A stretch of DNA of 64,000 nucleotides, taken from NCBI GenBank assembly GCA_029783825.1, contig JAREIK010001323.1:62001-126000 (forward strand), written 5' to 3'. Positions 1 to 11,969 of the stretch are shown piece after piece. This DNA is from Sapria himalayana (Eukaryota > Streptophyta > Magnoliopsida > Malpighiales > Rafflesiaceae). Made by a program: the position numbers and the translations under genes. Positions within the stretch are counted from its first letter, which is position 1; each line of letters begins with the position of its first letter. Under the pieces are notes generated by a model. That model saw only the letters and a list, made by a program, of their open reading frames with translations. It was not told where the DNA came from and did not search any database.

Positions 1-440
1 AACTGACAAGGGAAACATTGAGCATTAAGTTGGTATTAAATTTTTGAAATTTTTGTTGTTGCCAAGAAATTTTTCTAGAATGTTCTAGAATCGATGTATG
101 ATATTGAGTTAGAATTTTCAAATTATTTTAGATTACATAATAAAATTTATATAATTTCATTAATTTATATTGATTATTTTACTAAACAATTAATTTCATT
201 AAATTTTGATCCAAAGAGGGAAGGTGAAATTGTTGATAGATCTTCAAATTTTTTAAATTCATTTTGGAGGCTATGATTTCTACCAGCAACCCATTTCAAG
301 AGTTTCTCCAAAGAACAATTCTTTGTTGCTAGATGAAAGTGAAATTGTTCATGTGGAGTATTTAAGTTAATGAAGAACCAATTCCACTCAACATGGTGGG
401 CATCAAAGAAAAAATGGAATAGATAGTGGGGAGAAAGTAC
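1..440 (-). other. Start of CSLD3-like intron 1
   Basis: On the minus strand this follows the donor (CCTTACCG|GTACTTTC). It is AT-rich and does not encode the membrane segment that starts CSLD exon 2, so intron 1 runs at least to the window edge. Minus-strand frames through 174-497 read past the donor without family similarity. Confidence 0.65.
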
Positions 441-1279
441 CGGTAAGGGCTGATAACAGCAGCAGGGATCTTCAGCTTCCTTGTAAGTGGCCTCCATGGT
501 TTGCTCATCAACTCTTTGGGTTCATGCACATCGTCGCTTGGCCATATTGCATTGCCGTACCCGTAAGTGCCTCTGGTTTCGAAAAGCCACTTGTTGTGAT
601 CAAAATCCCCGGTCTGGCTCCTCGTCAAGACTGATTTCTTTGATTTCATCAGAGACAGCCTCCTCTCCATTTTAGAGAGAGTGCCAGGAGGAAGAAGAGG
701 AAGTTGTCTTCCATTTTCAACTGCAAGCTGATCCAGTTCGGTATTCTTGTACGATTCCTTACACCCCGGGCATATTCCACCGCCAGTTTTCACCGCGTCG
801 ATATAACAATCACGGCATATTTTGAAATCGCACTCGCAAGGGAGAAGGTCAAGCCCACGCTCGTCCCTCATCACCTTAGCGTCGCATCCCGGAATCGAAC
901 ATGAAGAACCTTTAACGCCCGCCATTTGAGGATGCATAGCTTCTGAGTCGATCACCTTGTCCATGAGATGAGCACGAGTCACGCTGTTGAACCCACCCGT
1001 GAAGAGCGAGCTCGATACGTATTGCTCTTCCACCTTCTGCGAGATAGACGGATCCATGGGTTGGTTGTCAGGGGTGGGCGGTATGTGAACTGTATAGTTA
1101 ACGAAATCACTAGAACCAAGCTCGCTGTCGAGATCATCTCTCGAGTAGCTGATGTAGCGGCCCGAGGATGTTCTCCGACCGAACGTAACAGTGGGCGGCA
1201 GAGGAGGCTTCTGTGAATCTGTTGCATCTGAGTTCGCGGAGACGTTTGAATTGCTGGTATTCAACGATTTTGAAGCCAT
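441..1279 (-). CDS. CSLD3: Cellulose synthase-like D protein, CSLD3/CSLD2 type, exon 1 (5' part of gene only)
   Basis: The exon encodes residues 1-279 and two bases of codon 280 of a CSLD protein. This family consists of Golgi/plasma-membrane glycosyltransferases that make beta-1,4-glucan-type wall polymer in tip-growing cells such as root hairs. Seen: a Ser/Asn-rich start, a conserved [10 protein letters not shown] block (about 33-42), a [20 protein letters not shown] block (64-83), and an eight-cysteine RING-type zinc finger (C127, C132, C148, C150, C155, C158, C170, C173). [15 protein letters not shown] block (222-235) and the PWRPLTRKL...AAVISPYR end (261-280) follow. The reading frame continues to 362 only by reading through a GT donor at 440-439, where CSLD genes normally have intron 1 (phase 2). 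All transmembrane and catalytic regions lie beyond the left edge. No stop or frameshift interrupts the exon, so the gene may be intact. The choice of CSLD3 over CSLD2 is by recall of family sequences. Confidence 0.9.
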
Positions 1280-2288
1280 GTCTTCGCAATATCATAGAAT
1301 TTAGCAGTTTCGCACCAGGCCTTCTGCGTATAGTCAAAATTTATGAACACGAGGACAGGGAGAAACGCATTATATGGAAACTGCAAAGAAACACACAAAT
1401 GTCAGAGAATAATCCGAGGACGAGGTAATTGAATTGTACCAACAGCTGGGGAGCAGCACAGATCATATTACCCAGAACCCAAATCTTTTAGGATTTACTC
1501 TGTGGGGAACAGAATTATGCCATGAAAAACTAAACCCATCTTACTTTACATCAAGAAAGATAAGAACTCAGCACAGTGCTCGAGATCGAGAACTGAAACT
1601 GTTGGTTTTCCCACGAAAAGTAAGGATATTTACCGTGTATGTTGCTCAACAATGGAGATTTTAGACTTGATGATGGAGGCGCTAAACGGAGAAGAGGAGC
1701 AGGTTTTGAATTTCTCTCTATGTGTGGTGGATGAGAGCCAGCAGGATTCAAAGTCGTCTTCGTGCACGATGTCAATTATTTTAAAACTAGAAAACACGCG
1801 GAGTCGGAGAGAGAGAAAGAGGTGGACACAGCTGCTAGGAGTAGAACTTGGCGGAGACCAGAGCGTCGTCCGAAAGCACCATTAGTGGGCAAATCTCAAG
1901 GGCAACTTTGGAAACGTCTAAATCATTTGAATTGCGCTGCTCTCTTTTTTTTTTTCATTTTTATAATTTTTTGAATTAGAAAGGCCAGCGCCAGACCAGA
2001 GCAAACTTAATCAGCAGTGATTGGGTATCCGTTTAAATATAAATTTACACATTGGACTTGAGTCCCTTGCTACCCCATCCTTCCTAGCTGATATTATAAA
2101 AATAATAAATGTTATAAAATCATATTTTATATACTTAATTAATTATATTAAAAATTCAAAAATATTCATCTCTAAAAATAATAAAAACATATATCTTTCT
2201 CTCTTTCACCGTCACCTACTTTGTTGCTTATTGGATATTTATGTTGAGATATACCATATATCTTCAACAATATGATTTTTTAAGGAAA
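1280..2288 (-). promoter_or_regulatory. Upstream/5' untranslated region of CSLD3-like gene
   Basis: About 1 kb between the CSLD start codon and the Mutator-like element. It has higher GC than the rest of the window to about 2000 and then becomes AT-rich. A 5' leader, possibly with its own intron, is expected here, but no start site or TATA box could be fixed. GA-rich stretches at 1800-1830 are the only obvious low-complexity sequence. No coding region was recognised on either strand. Confidence 0.4.
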
Positions 2289-2297
2289 GATTATATT
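2289..2297. repeat. Left 9-bp target site duplication of the MULE
   Basis: GATTATATT directly before the element end, identical to 9629-9637. Confidence 0.9.
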
Positions 2298-2730
2298 GAG
2301 TTTTGTACGAAAATAATATATTTTAAATAAAAAATCTAAAATATAATACTAGTTTCAAAAATATTATCAAACTAGTGCGTTTTGAAACAGAATGACAATT
2401 GGCGTCATTCATGACTCCAACTATTAAATTTTAAAAATTTTTGTGTGTCGGTATTGGGAACAATGGCTATTTAATTAAATCAATGAAAATCGTTCATAAT
2501 GCCGGCTATTGAATTTTAAAAATTTTCATATGTCGACATTTAAAACGATGACTATTTAATTAACTAATGACCGTCGTTCACAATGCTAGTATTTGAACAA
2601 GTTTATACCTGACTGATCTTCTTCTCTCTTCCCTCGTTTTTCTCTTCTTCATTTTCACCTAAACCCTTGATTTTCTTTAGTCATTTATTTCACAAATGGC
2701 ATCCTCCTCTTCACCAGACCCTCTCGCTGC
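2298..2730 (+). repeat. Left terminal inverted repeat of the MULE, with internal subrepeats
   Basis: The outer 90 bp pair closely with 9539-9628 reversed. Inward there are degenerate tandem units in which an AATGGTCGTC/GTTCACAATG core alternates with ATTTAATTAA and TTGAATTTTAAAA. The pairing continues through GTATTTGAACAAGTTTA (about 2590) into a pyrimidine-rich stretch and a segment resembling TCACCAGACCC near 2710. The inner limit is approximate. Confidence 0.8.
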
Positions 2731-3497
2731 AAAAAAATTAATATTTGCATAATATATAGAAATCTTCATCAGTCTTCTAATCATCCACATCTCAAGTGCA
2801 AAAAATTAAATTATATGATATATAGATTATGTTGTATTCAATTGAAAAAATTACAAAATAAATTAAAATCACTTCTCAAGCTAACACACACACCATGAGT
2901 TCTAATTATCCAACAAATACATAAACTTGCAAAACTTCAAATCATATCTATGATGCAAAACTAACAATCTTCTCCCATGTCCCAAAAAAGAGTTGGAGGT
3001 GCCTCCAACTTTTTTCTGTGCATAGTCAAGTGCTCTCGCAATCTGATTAGGTGTATGAATAATCTCTTCGAGAGATATTAGTTGTTGAGGCATCGTAACG
3101 AGTGGCTCAAACTTGATGTCACATTGGCAGCAAAATTTGTACACTTCTTTTTGTTTCAATCAAAACACACAAAACAGCACGTTCAACAAAAAATAAAAAA
3201 GCATATTTATTAAAAATACTTGAAAAAGATAAATTTAACATACACCCAACTTCAGCAGGAATTATGTCCAAGATGATTGGAGAACATCTTGGATAATTGG
3301 AAGGAACAAGCACTTTCAGAGAAATTGTGTCAATGTGGGGGTAGGAAAGGTGATATGTCAATGTGAGTGGGTATAGAATGTGATGTGCAGGTGTGTGGGA
3401 GTATAAACATCTCGAGTGAGAGATAAGAAATAGGCACAGTCTCTTCAAGTGTACTTAGACCTCTCTCATTGTCTGGACCATGACTCGGCCCACCATC
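2731..3497 (-). other. MULE interior downstream of the PMD gene, no recognised gene
   Basis: Minus-strand open frames at 2902-3159 and 3119-3448 are not recognisable by family. This may be the decayed 3' part of the PMD gene or its trailer. Confidence 0.4.
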
Positions 3498-5590
3498 TCA
3501 AGCATGACCTCGGTGATCAACTTTTACTCTTTCTCTCTCTACCTCGAACGGGTTGCATACATGATGGTGTTGACGATACCTGAGGTCTAATAAATAGTTA
3601 ATGTGATGTGAAGCCTCCTTAGTATACCCAGCGATACGATGGTCTTCACCTATCTGGTATAATACTGATTGGGCAATATGATGTATGTAACATAAAGCAC
3701 CAGGGACATCAACATGAAAGCTAATGGCTATGTTAGCCATAGCGGCAATCTGTGTGAACCAAAGAAAGAATTATAATTACATAATCTAATAATTAAAAAT
3801 TAGGTAAAATATTTTAGAAACACGACTCGAACTTACCAAAAGATCCATACTACCGACTGTAGTATGGAACCTCATATCATCCCTATGAAATCGTAGTATC
3901 ATAAAACGCTATATAATACGATAATACCACTACATGTATGGATAATGAAAGTCTATTAAACCCACCATAGGGGGTGAAGTGATGATCTTAGCTGCTCGTG
4001 TCTCCCATAATGCTATGTATGGTGCATGATATGTCACCCAATCACATTGGTGTCGTCCACTTGCATCCACTGTATGCAACTGTTGCTCGTAAGAGCAAGC
4101 TGGAGATATCTCCTGATACATCCCAAACTGGCATAGAACTCTCTCTGGATGATGCCACTCAACAATGTTGAAACATATGAGTAGTGACATCATCCAGTAG
4201 ATCTCCTGATCAGCTAAGCAGATATATGGGAGTTGATCAAGTAACTTTCCCACGTATGGCTGCCATGAGACCTGCATGTGAACACTAAATATTAATAAAT
4301 TTTATAATAATATGAATATAATTAATATAGAACCATATAATTTTACATAAATATTACCTAATCAAGAGTTTGTGCATCTAGCTGATCTCGGTATAAAAGT
4401 ATACCCGATGGGTTATGCACCCATGTCAAAGGTACTCTTCACCTATACCCAAGTGGAAAAGCTAGCTATTCCTTTGGCACAGCCAGAGATTCAGCTGGTA
4501 ATCCATCGTGGACAGCCTCAAATAGGTCACCATCCTCAAAATTGATATCGACATTGTGTTAGGTATGAGCGGGTGGTGGTGCTATATCTGCGTGTGGTTG
4601 CCCAAAATCAGGTCACTCAACGTAAAGTCTCTCCCAAGACCATAACTGAATACAAAATAATGAGAAAGTGAGTCAAAATATTAAAATTTTTATATTGCGT
4701 TCGGATAAATATGATAAATCATCCATACATTAAATACACATTCCTAGTTATTACATACATGTATAAGTATACTACAACCACTAATATCACGGTTACGATC
4801 CAAGCTAGCTCGACATAACTCATGGTATGTATGTGCTAATACTGCACCACTCCAACTATATATCATAGTATCTGTCAAATCTCATAGTAGCGTGAGAAAG
4901 CACGTGGGAAAATGTACACCCTTCTTGTCCACAAACAAGAAGGACCCGATCATCGCTAAGATGAACACACGTGCACAATGCTTTAATATGACCTCATTTA
5001 CATCAAGTGGTGGGGAGGATAACTAGATACATAACCACCATAAGAAGATAGAAGCTCTTTTGATAGCATCGGCAGGTGGTATGACACTGAGCAACTCCGC
5101 GCACATCGCCACATCGAACACACATGTGTTAGTGACTGCTAGGCCATGGATATGAAGACCAAGGAGGATGGTGATGTCCTATAAGGTAATCATCATCTCT
5201 CCTATTGGCACATGAAACGTGTGTGTCTCAGGCCATAATCTTTCGATGAGTAAGGTGATAAGTGGCCAATCGATCGCAAAGTGGCCCAAACGGTATATAC
5301 CATAAAATCTAGCCCTAATCACGTATGTCTGAATTTGAATATTCATCCTCCACATAGTCATGAAGACTCTTATCTACTATCGAGGGTGGAGGATCTTTTG
5401 AAACTGTAAGCAATGAAACAACCAAATTCAAAAGTGATTATGTATAAATTATATGTTAAAACTACTAATAGTAATTGCTAATTAACAAATTACGTACCTA
5501 CTCTATATCAACTAAGTGTGATCGGTTTCTATCTTACAATACCAAGATAGATGTATCTGATGGATCCGCATCATGAAACCTCCTAGCCAT
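3498..5590 (-). pseudogene. Plant mobile domain (PMD/MAIN-like) protein gene, decayed
   Basis: The gene begins MARRFHDADPSDTSILVL at 5590, a start typical of transposon-borne PMD proteins, followed at once by a stop. Other PMD blocks follow: ARFYGIYRLGHFAIDWPLIT and RLWPETHTFHVPIGEMMITL (5320-5180), NTCVFD and FLFVDKKGVHFPTCFLTLL (about 5130-4880), YHELCRASLDRNRDISGCS (about 4820-4770), PYICLADQEIYWMMSLLICF and VEWHHPERVLCQFGMYQ (4240-4110), then DWVTYHAPYIALW (4050-4010). Stops lie at several places, and intron-like gaps separate the blocks. PMD proteins include the Arabidopsis nuclear proteins MAIN and MAIL1, needed for meristem maintenance and silencing. The role of transposon copies is not known. 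Position and strand suggest a companion gene of the transposase. Confidence 0.8.
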
Positions 5591-5815
5591 GTCTATAAGA
5601 TATAACAAATTCATAATAATTATCAAACATAGTTGTTAATATTAATCATAATGACAATATATTTACACATGTACAATAAGAATATTTCAATCAATAAAAT
5701 AAGTCTGATACAAGACAACAACAAAATATTCAGGGCCTCATTTACAAGAAATAAATGCTAATACATTAGTCTTATATAGACAAAAAAAAGTGAGGCCTCA
5801 TTTACAAACAAACGA

Positions 5816-8358
5816 TTAAACTTGATTTCTATTCTTAAAAGACTGCCGATTGTGACTCTCTTGTTTGCACAACTCATATTTTATTTTGGTTTTTCTCTCT
5901 CTAATATCCATTTCATTATGTAAACAAGTTAATTTAGAATGGCCATTGGCTTGTCATTTCATTGATCCAGAAGCTACGATCATTGGACCATTATAAAGAG
6001 GTCACTCGTTATCATTAAATATGGGATAAAACAAGCTTGCCCAAGTGTCATAGTAGGATTGCATAGTGTAGTAGCCTTGAAAAAATAACTAAAAATCAAC
6101 ACATTGATGCTGACATGTTGCTATGATATAGCTACATGGAAATCCATATATCAATGTCTTACCACACGTGCATTTCTTGTCATTTATGTTACGGTGATGA
6201 ATGTGATCACTCCTGGACCTTACGTGAAATATACCTTGTATCTGATCCTATAGAATAATTTTCATTGATTCAGCCTTAACCACATGACCTTGAATCTGAG
6301 TATCAACATATGGTATGAACTACTCATCAAATGTCAATCTATCAATTTTTTATTCTTTTCTTGCAACAAAAATAACGGTTAAGGGAGGAAAATATCAATT
6401 AAACTAATGCAGTAATTGGTAAGCTACGAGCCCCTTTAAGAATATTGTTAAATACCTCTGACATATTGGTTGTCATTATCCCAAATCTTCGACCTCCTTG
6501 ATGTGAAAATACTTATAATGGAAGAGGGATTGCATCTAACCATTGTCGTACTTCTAGATTGTAACCACAAGCTTATTCATCTTCAATGTTATTGTTGCAA
6601 AAGCTACTCTGTAGACCAAATTTTTCAAGAGATTTTTTTTAAGCATGTCATAAAATTACTTGCAAGATGATGCATACAGATCTTATGATAGGCATATGGT
6701 GCATCCCAATGAAGATGAAGATCGCTAATAGCCGCCATAATACCTAGATGTCTATCAGATATAATACAAATCCTCATCCATTAAGCTACTCTATTTCTGA
6801 TACATGCCAATAACCATCCCTAACTATCAATATTCTTGCCTTCTGTAATAGTAAATTCCAATGGGAATAACTAATTATTTCCATCACATTTCATAGCAAT
6901 CAACAATGCCCCTTTATTATTCCCATACAAATATGTACCATCAAACTTAGTACAAGATGATAATTTGCGAACCCTTCAATAGATGGCTTGAATGACCAAA
7001 ACACTTGCTGAAATGTCTCATTGTTTGAAACACTATGAAAGATGGTTTTCCAAATAACAACACATCTAGGCTTGGCTTGTTCTATGGCCAAGAACAAACG
7101 TTGGAGATCTATATATGATTGGAAAAAATCACCAAATAAGTGTCAAAATGCCTTATGCTTCTTATCTAAGAATTTTTTATATGAAATTTCATATCCTCAT
7201 TTCTCCATCATGATTACTTAAATAGCATCAAAAGACAATGTAAATTATCTCTTAATTATTGATTCTATATGAGTAGCAACCAACTTTAAGTCTAATTGAT
7301 GATTGTCTCAATTCAAACACGGATTTACACAAGTATGCGGCCCTTTATATTATATTTGTTGATCACAAATAAGTTAGTATCTTTCACAATCATGGCACGC
7401 AGGTTCCATTGATATTCTTCAGCCTTCTTACATCTTAAACTAGTAATTTTTTTGAGGAGGTAACTACAACAAACTCTTGGTGTGTTCTAATTGAGTAAAT
7501 CTTTGTAGCCTCTTGCAATTCAGATTTAGAATTAAAAACTTATTCAACTACAAATTCATCACTCGCATAACTAGTAGTTTCTTGCCCCCATGGAATCCAA
7601 CCACTTGAAATAGCAATATCTATATTTTCAACATGTTCAAAACAAGGTGTTGGTGGTCGATGAAACTGAATAGGAGCCAACTCATCAGGTTCCTCATCAT
7701 TGTCCGTGATATTCAATACATCACAAGATAATGTATGTGTAAAGACAAATATCCCTCGCTCATTCTCCAAAGCTTGATTTGTAATATGGAATAATGAAAC
7801 ATATCAATCAGCTTGAATAAGTAAGTCATCATCATATTCAACATCAACATCTTCATTAGATCTATCATTACCATTTTCATAAGTGCAATCATCATCATTA
7901 TCTCCATATGCTCTAGTATCTCGTACTGGACCGCTGCTAGGCCCACACTTATAGTCAATATCTACAACATTCTCAATTTTTGTAACACCAATAGATTGAT
8001 TCGCTTGTTGGTGTATTCAAATGACCTCAACAAATAATTTAATTTTCTCAATGGTAGTTGTGTTAACTATGTTCAATATTAGGTGCACAGAACTGTCATT
8101 CTATATTGTAAGATGTTGGAACCTATTTCCACTTTTTAGAGGATACTTACACTTGAGGACTAAGTTGAACTTCTGTTTGTCAATATGTGTGCTTGAAAAT
8201 ATGATATCTCTCAATTGTTCAAACGTGTAGTCAAGCGATATTTCCAAAGGCACAATTGAAGTTATGTTTTCATCATATTTCACATCATTATGGGTCCTCA
8301 CTATATGTCCATTGTAATAACACTTTACGGGAATAGATGAAACATACATAATTGACAT
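5816..8358 (-). pseudogene. MuDR-type MULE transposase, decayed
   Basis: The start is taken at 8358, beginning MSIMYVSS. The first 80 residues match the PB1-like N-terminal domain of plant MULE transposases (KCYYNGHIVRT, PLEISLDYTFEQL, LKCKYPLKSGNRFQ). A linker with acidic repeats follows (8000-7540). The DDE transposase core is recognisable: FWSFKPSIEGF and a following D/H-x-MG segment (7040-6900), then IISDRHLGIMAAI (6770-6730), where the D is a likely catalytic residue. Further on are a SWIM zinc finger (CTCGK...GFPCSY, 6180-6120) and a C-terminal zinc-knuckle-like CKQESHNRQS before a stop at 5816-5818. Several in-frame stops and frame changes interrupt it, so it cannot give a full protein. 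It would bind the inverted repeats and cut the element out. Family assignment is firm. Confidence 0.85.
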
Positions 8359-9065
8359 GTTTCAAAAGAAGTAAAAAAATTAAATAATATGAGAGATAAT
8401 TATTTTTAGTATCTTATTTAGGAATTAGATGACAACAATCGTGCCCCCTTTCTAGGATTCAATATTTAATGAAAAATTGGACAAACTCTCCTTTGTATGG
8501 GGAGCTCTACCCAAAATACAATCTGTACTAAAAATATAATCAATATGGTTGAATATCATACAATGACCTCAGTTAGTCCAAATTTGAGTCAAAGTGGCCT
8601 AATTGGGACCAATTTTCCATTAATCAACAATAACAACATATAGTCTTCATACATCCTCATTTATTTTCTATGTTTAGCTAGAAACTTAATTCCTACATAT
8701 CTTACACGTGGGGATAATCAACAATAACATACAAAGAACTCATTTCAATTCTTTGTATATGTAATAATGTTTTATTGGAACTAATGGGATGGTTTGTTTA
8801 CAATTTTTTTTTGTTTTCAAAAACTCTTCATAAATATTTTTCAATAAAAGATTCGAATAGGTCATAAATATCCTATACAAAAAAGAAAGAAATTGAGGGA
8901 AAAGAAAAAAAAGGTAAACAAAGTAACAACCTAAATCAAATCCTAAATTAAACCCTAACGCCCCTAAATCTGATAGCAAGAAAATATGATAGATAACAAA
9001 CCTCAGAATGAGAGCTATTGAATGCTTGCACAATGCAACCTTGCCATTGTCGAGGTGGGGTTTGG
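8359..9065. other. MULE interior upstream of the transposase
   Basis: AT-rich, no recognised coding sequence. It lies between the right inverted repeat and the transposase start and would contain the transposase promoter. Confidence 0.4.
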
Positions 9066-9628
9066 TGGAGAAGGGTCGTGGGGTCTGGTAGAGAGGATGA
9101 GACCACTGGTAAAATAAATGGCGGAAGAAAATCAGAGGGTTAGGTGAAAATGGAGAATAGAAAAATAGAGGAATGGAGAAGAAAATCGATCGATTTAAAC
9201 TTGTTCAAATACCAGCATTGTGAACGAGAGCCATTGGTTTAATTAAATATTTGTCATTCCCAATGCTGGCATGTGAAAATTTTAAAATTCAATAGTCAAC
9301 ATTGTGAACGACGACCATTGTTTTAATTAAATAGCCGTCATTCCCAATGCTCTTTAAATTAAATATCCAATATTATGAACAATGGCAATTGGTCTAATTA
9401 AATAGTTATCATTCTCAATGCCGACATATGAAAATGTTTAAAATTCAATAGCCGACATTCATAATGCTAGCATCTAATTTTTAAAATTCAATAGCGTGGC
9501 AATGGTCGTCGTTCACAATGACGACCATTGCCATGTTGTTTACATATGAACTAGTTTTGTAATATTTTTGTATCTAGCATTATATTTTGGATTTTTTATT
9601 TGACACGCATTATTTCTGTACAAAACTC
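9066..9628 (-). repeat. Right terminal inverted repeat of the MULE, with internal subrepeats
   Basis: Reverse complement of the left repeat, longer because it holds more copies of the subrepeat (around 9215-9540). AAACTTGTTCAAATACCAGC near 9200 marks the inner edge of the subrepeats. Beyond it, the GGTCTGGTAGAG segment near 9090 still pairs with the left side. Confidence 0.8.
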
Positions 9629-9637
9629 GATTATATT
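9629..9637. repeat. Right 9-bp target site duplication of the MULE
   Basis: GATTATATT directly after the element end, identical to 2289-2297. Confidence 0.9.
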
Positions 9638-9698
9638 TTTATGTACTTTTAGAAAATATTACCAACACACACATGTTAGTTAGTTATATATTTATAGA

Positions 9699-9718
9699 TG
9701 TGTGTGTGTGTGTGTGTG
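9699..9718. repeat. (TG)n microsatellite
   Basis: About ten TG units. Confidence 0.95.
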
Positions 9719-9739
9719 AATATAAAATCATGTATTACA

Positions 9740-9960
9740 TGATTAGATGCATGTAGCTAAATGGTTGGAGGCACAACAAGAAAATATGAAGTCGTTGGTT
9801 TGATCTTCACCATGACTTTATGGATGTTGGATTGCATCTGTCACCTTGATTAGATTTTTTATTAATTTTATTTTATTTTTAAAATTTGGTGATGATTAAG
9901 GGAAAATTTGGATTTCTAATTTTTGGTGCATTATAACATAATTGTTTTGTATCTTTGTGC
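9740..9960 (+). mobile_element. Possible tRNA-derived SINE fragment
   Basis: TAGCTAAATGGTTGGAGGC (9754-9772) resembles an RNA polymerase III A box, and GGTTTGATCTT (9797-9807) resembles a B box at suitable spacing. No cloverleaf or tail repeat was confirmed, so this is tentative. Confidence 0.3.
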
Positions 9961-10619
9961 AATTTTTTAAAATATTAAAAATTTTGGGATTTTTAAAAAA
10001 TATTTTCTAACTAGTGCACCAAAATATAATTTTTTTGTATATCTACTCTACCCCTCAAAACCAATACATATTATCTATTAGCTTATATATGGGTCTCGAG
10101 ACCCAAATGTCGGAATAGATAAGATCTCCACACAATAACATGATAAATCTAACTGGCTGGCAGACATTTTGAGAAGCATATATGAATATCCCTATGGACC
10201 AAACTCATGACTCTATGATAACAAAATCTATCATTGTTAAAATTATGATTTTTATTGATTTCTAGTAATATAGCTATTAGTTTATAAAATACTTATTATC
10301 AATGATGCTCATTTGGTGATGTCTTTTAAATTTTGATATCATTCATACTTTCATGTGTTTGATGAGATGTTCATCAATACAATATGATTCAATTTGATAT
10401 CAATTTAGTCTTGTTTGAAAATTTCCAATGTGATTCAAGATACAAATTTAATGATTATAGTCAATTTTGTTTCTCCAACAAACACTAATAGTGTGTAAGG
10501 TATGGTTAATGACTTGCATGCTACACACACACACACATGCACACACACACCCACCCACCCACCCACGCACTTCTCTCTCTCTCTCTCTCTATAAGTTGTG
10601 TTATCTAAACACTAGAAAC
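9961..10619. other. AT-rich spacer with compound microsatellite
   Basis: No coding signal on either strand. At 10522-10591 there is a run of AC repeats, CCCA repeats and TC repeats. Confidence 0.6.
10522..10591. repeat. Compound microsatellite (AC)n-(CCCA)n-(TC)n
   Basis: Direct reading shows three adjoining simple repeats. Confidence 0.95.
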
Positions 10620-11968
10620 TAGAAAACAACAAAAAAAACCAAAATTTTATTACAATACTTTTAAGGATATAATTTTTCTTTAAAGCATTGAGACAAGGTA
10701 AAAAAATGTACTTGCATGTCATTTTTAACTCTGGCATCATCAATAGATTTTAAATTTATAAAAGAAAAAGTATTTTTTTTCATTCGAACACAATGGCGTG
10801 CATGTGGCTTACCCTATTTCTTGTTGTTTTATTATAATTTATGTAGCTATATTATCGACACAATACATAGAAAAACAACAATAACAACCCTACTTTTTAT
10901 ACTATTTGTGTTTTGAGTTTTAACTTTTAATAAATTAAAATGTTTTTTATTTTATTTTCAAATATAAGCAAAAAAAAAAAAATTAATGCCTATCAAGGTT
11001 TGGTTACTAATCCAAGAACTATCAAAGTTGAGCCCTCATTTAAGGCCCACCCAACAATTATCATTGTTCTTGGATGCAAAGTTTATCACAAATCTAATGC
11101 TATTATATGTCAGTATACTTAGCTTTTGATTAGAATGTTGATTTTTTTGAAAGATTGATGACACTCTTATTGTCATAATGGACTATACTCTTTTCCTGAA
11201 GAACACCTATTTCATGAAGAGAAATTTTAATCTACAAGGCTTTTGTGTATGTTTTAGTTGCAGCTATATATTATACTTCGGTCATGGATAATGCTACAAA
11301 CTTTTGTAGCTTGGAATTATAAAAGATTACTCCTCCTGCATATGACATCAAGTATATTGATGTAGACTTCCTAGTATCATGATAACCAACTAAGCTTACA
11401 CTAAAATATTTTACTAGAATTGACTTTTCACTTTCAAAACACAACATATTTGAGAAATGCCTCTTAGATATCTAAATATCCATTTATATATCAAACTATG
11501 ATTAGAGTAAAAGCAACAAACAATTCAAACATCATGAGCAATTTCTAGTCTTCAATAGACCACATCATATATCAAACTACTAGCTACAAATGAATAGGAT
11601 ACCATACTCATATATTTTTTCTCTTTTATCTATATGTAATAATACTCAAAGATAGCTTGGTGTATGCAAGATGAGAGCTAACTACCTTAAGTTTTCTTAT
11701 GCTAAATCATTCAAGAATCTTTTTTGATAAACTTTTTGGGATACCAACAATATTTTTTTCTTTCATTCCTAGAAATTTCTCAAGTTGAAAATTGATTGGC
11801 TATTACCAAGACTTTTATCACAAAAGACTTACTCTAGTCTTTAAACTTCTTGATTTTTTTTGGCATGCTAACCAGTATTCAAAAATATCATCGATATACA
11901 ATAAAAAATAATAAATATATTATTTGAAAAACCTTTTGTAGCCAATAAAAGTCCAAAAAATGTACTAT
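10620..11968 (-). mobile_element. Ty1/copia remnant: 3' LTR-like part plus reverse transcriptase/RNase H
   Basis: On the minus strand, about 11950-11870 reads like the YVDD-containing reverse transcriptase segment, with a stop in the motif. About 11500-11250 reads like the WIFRYLRG...RNase H region ending in a decayed T/EAEY block. Many stops and frame changes are present. The segment from about 10740 to 11040 resembles 17340-17640 and probably belongs to the 3' LTR. It is the same family as the remnant at 17.0-18.35 kb. Edges are approximate. Confidence 0.6.
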
Positions 11969-11969
11969 G

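Larger units (their letters stand above)
2298..9628 (-). mobile_element. Mutator-like DNA transposon (MULE) carrying a plant mobile domain gene
   Basis: A 7331-bp element with both ends visible. The left end GAGTTTTGTAC at 2298 is matched by GTACAAAACTC ending at 9628, and both are flanked by the same 9 bp, GATTATATT (2289-2297 and 9629-9637). Nine bases is the usual Mutator duplication length. Long inverted repeats run inward about 430-560 bp. Inside, both genes are on the minus strand: a MuDR-type transposase (8358 to 5816), then a plant mobile domain gene (5590 to about 3498). Both carry stops, so the element is not autonomous now. MULE transposons with a PMD gene (MAIN/MAIL1 relatives, also called serine/threonine phosphatase 7 long-form-like) are known in plants. 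This looks like a decayed member. Confidence 0.9.

Noticed and set aside
94..276. Open frame of 60 codons opposite the CSLD intron
   Set aside because: AT-rich, no family recognised, within an expected intron.
979..1227. Open frames on both strands within the CSLD exon
   Set aside because: Shadows of the CSLD reading frame.
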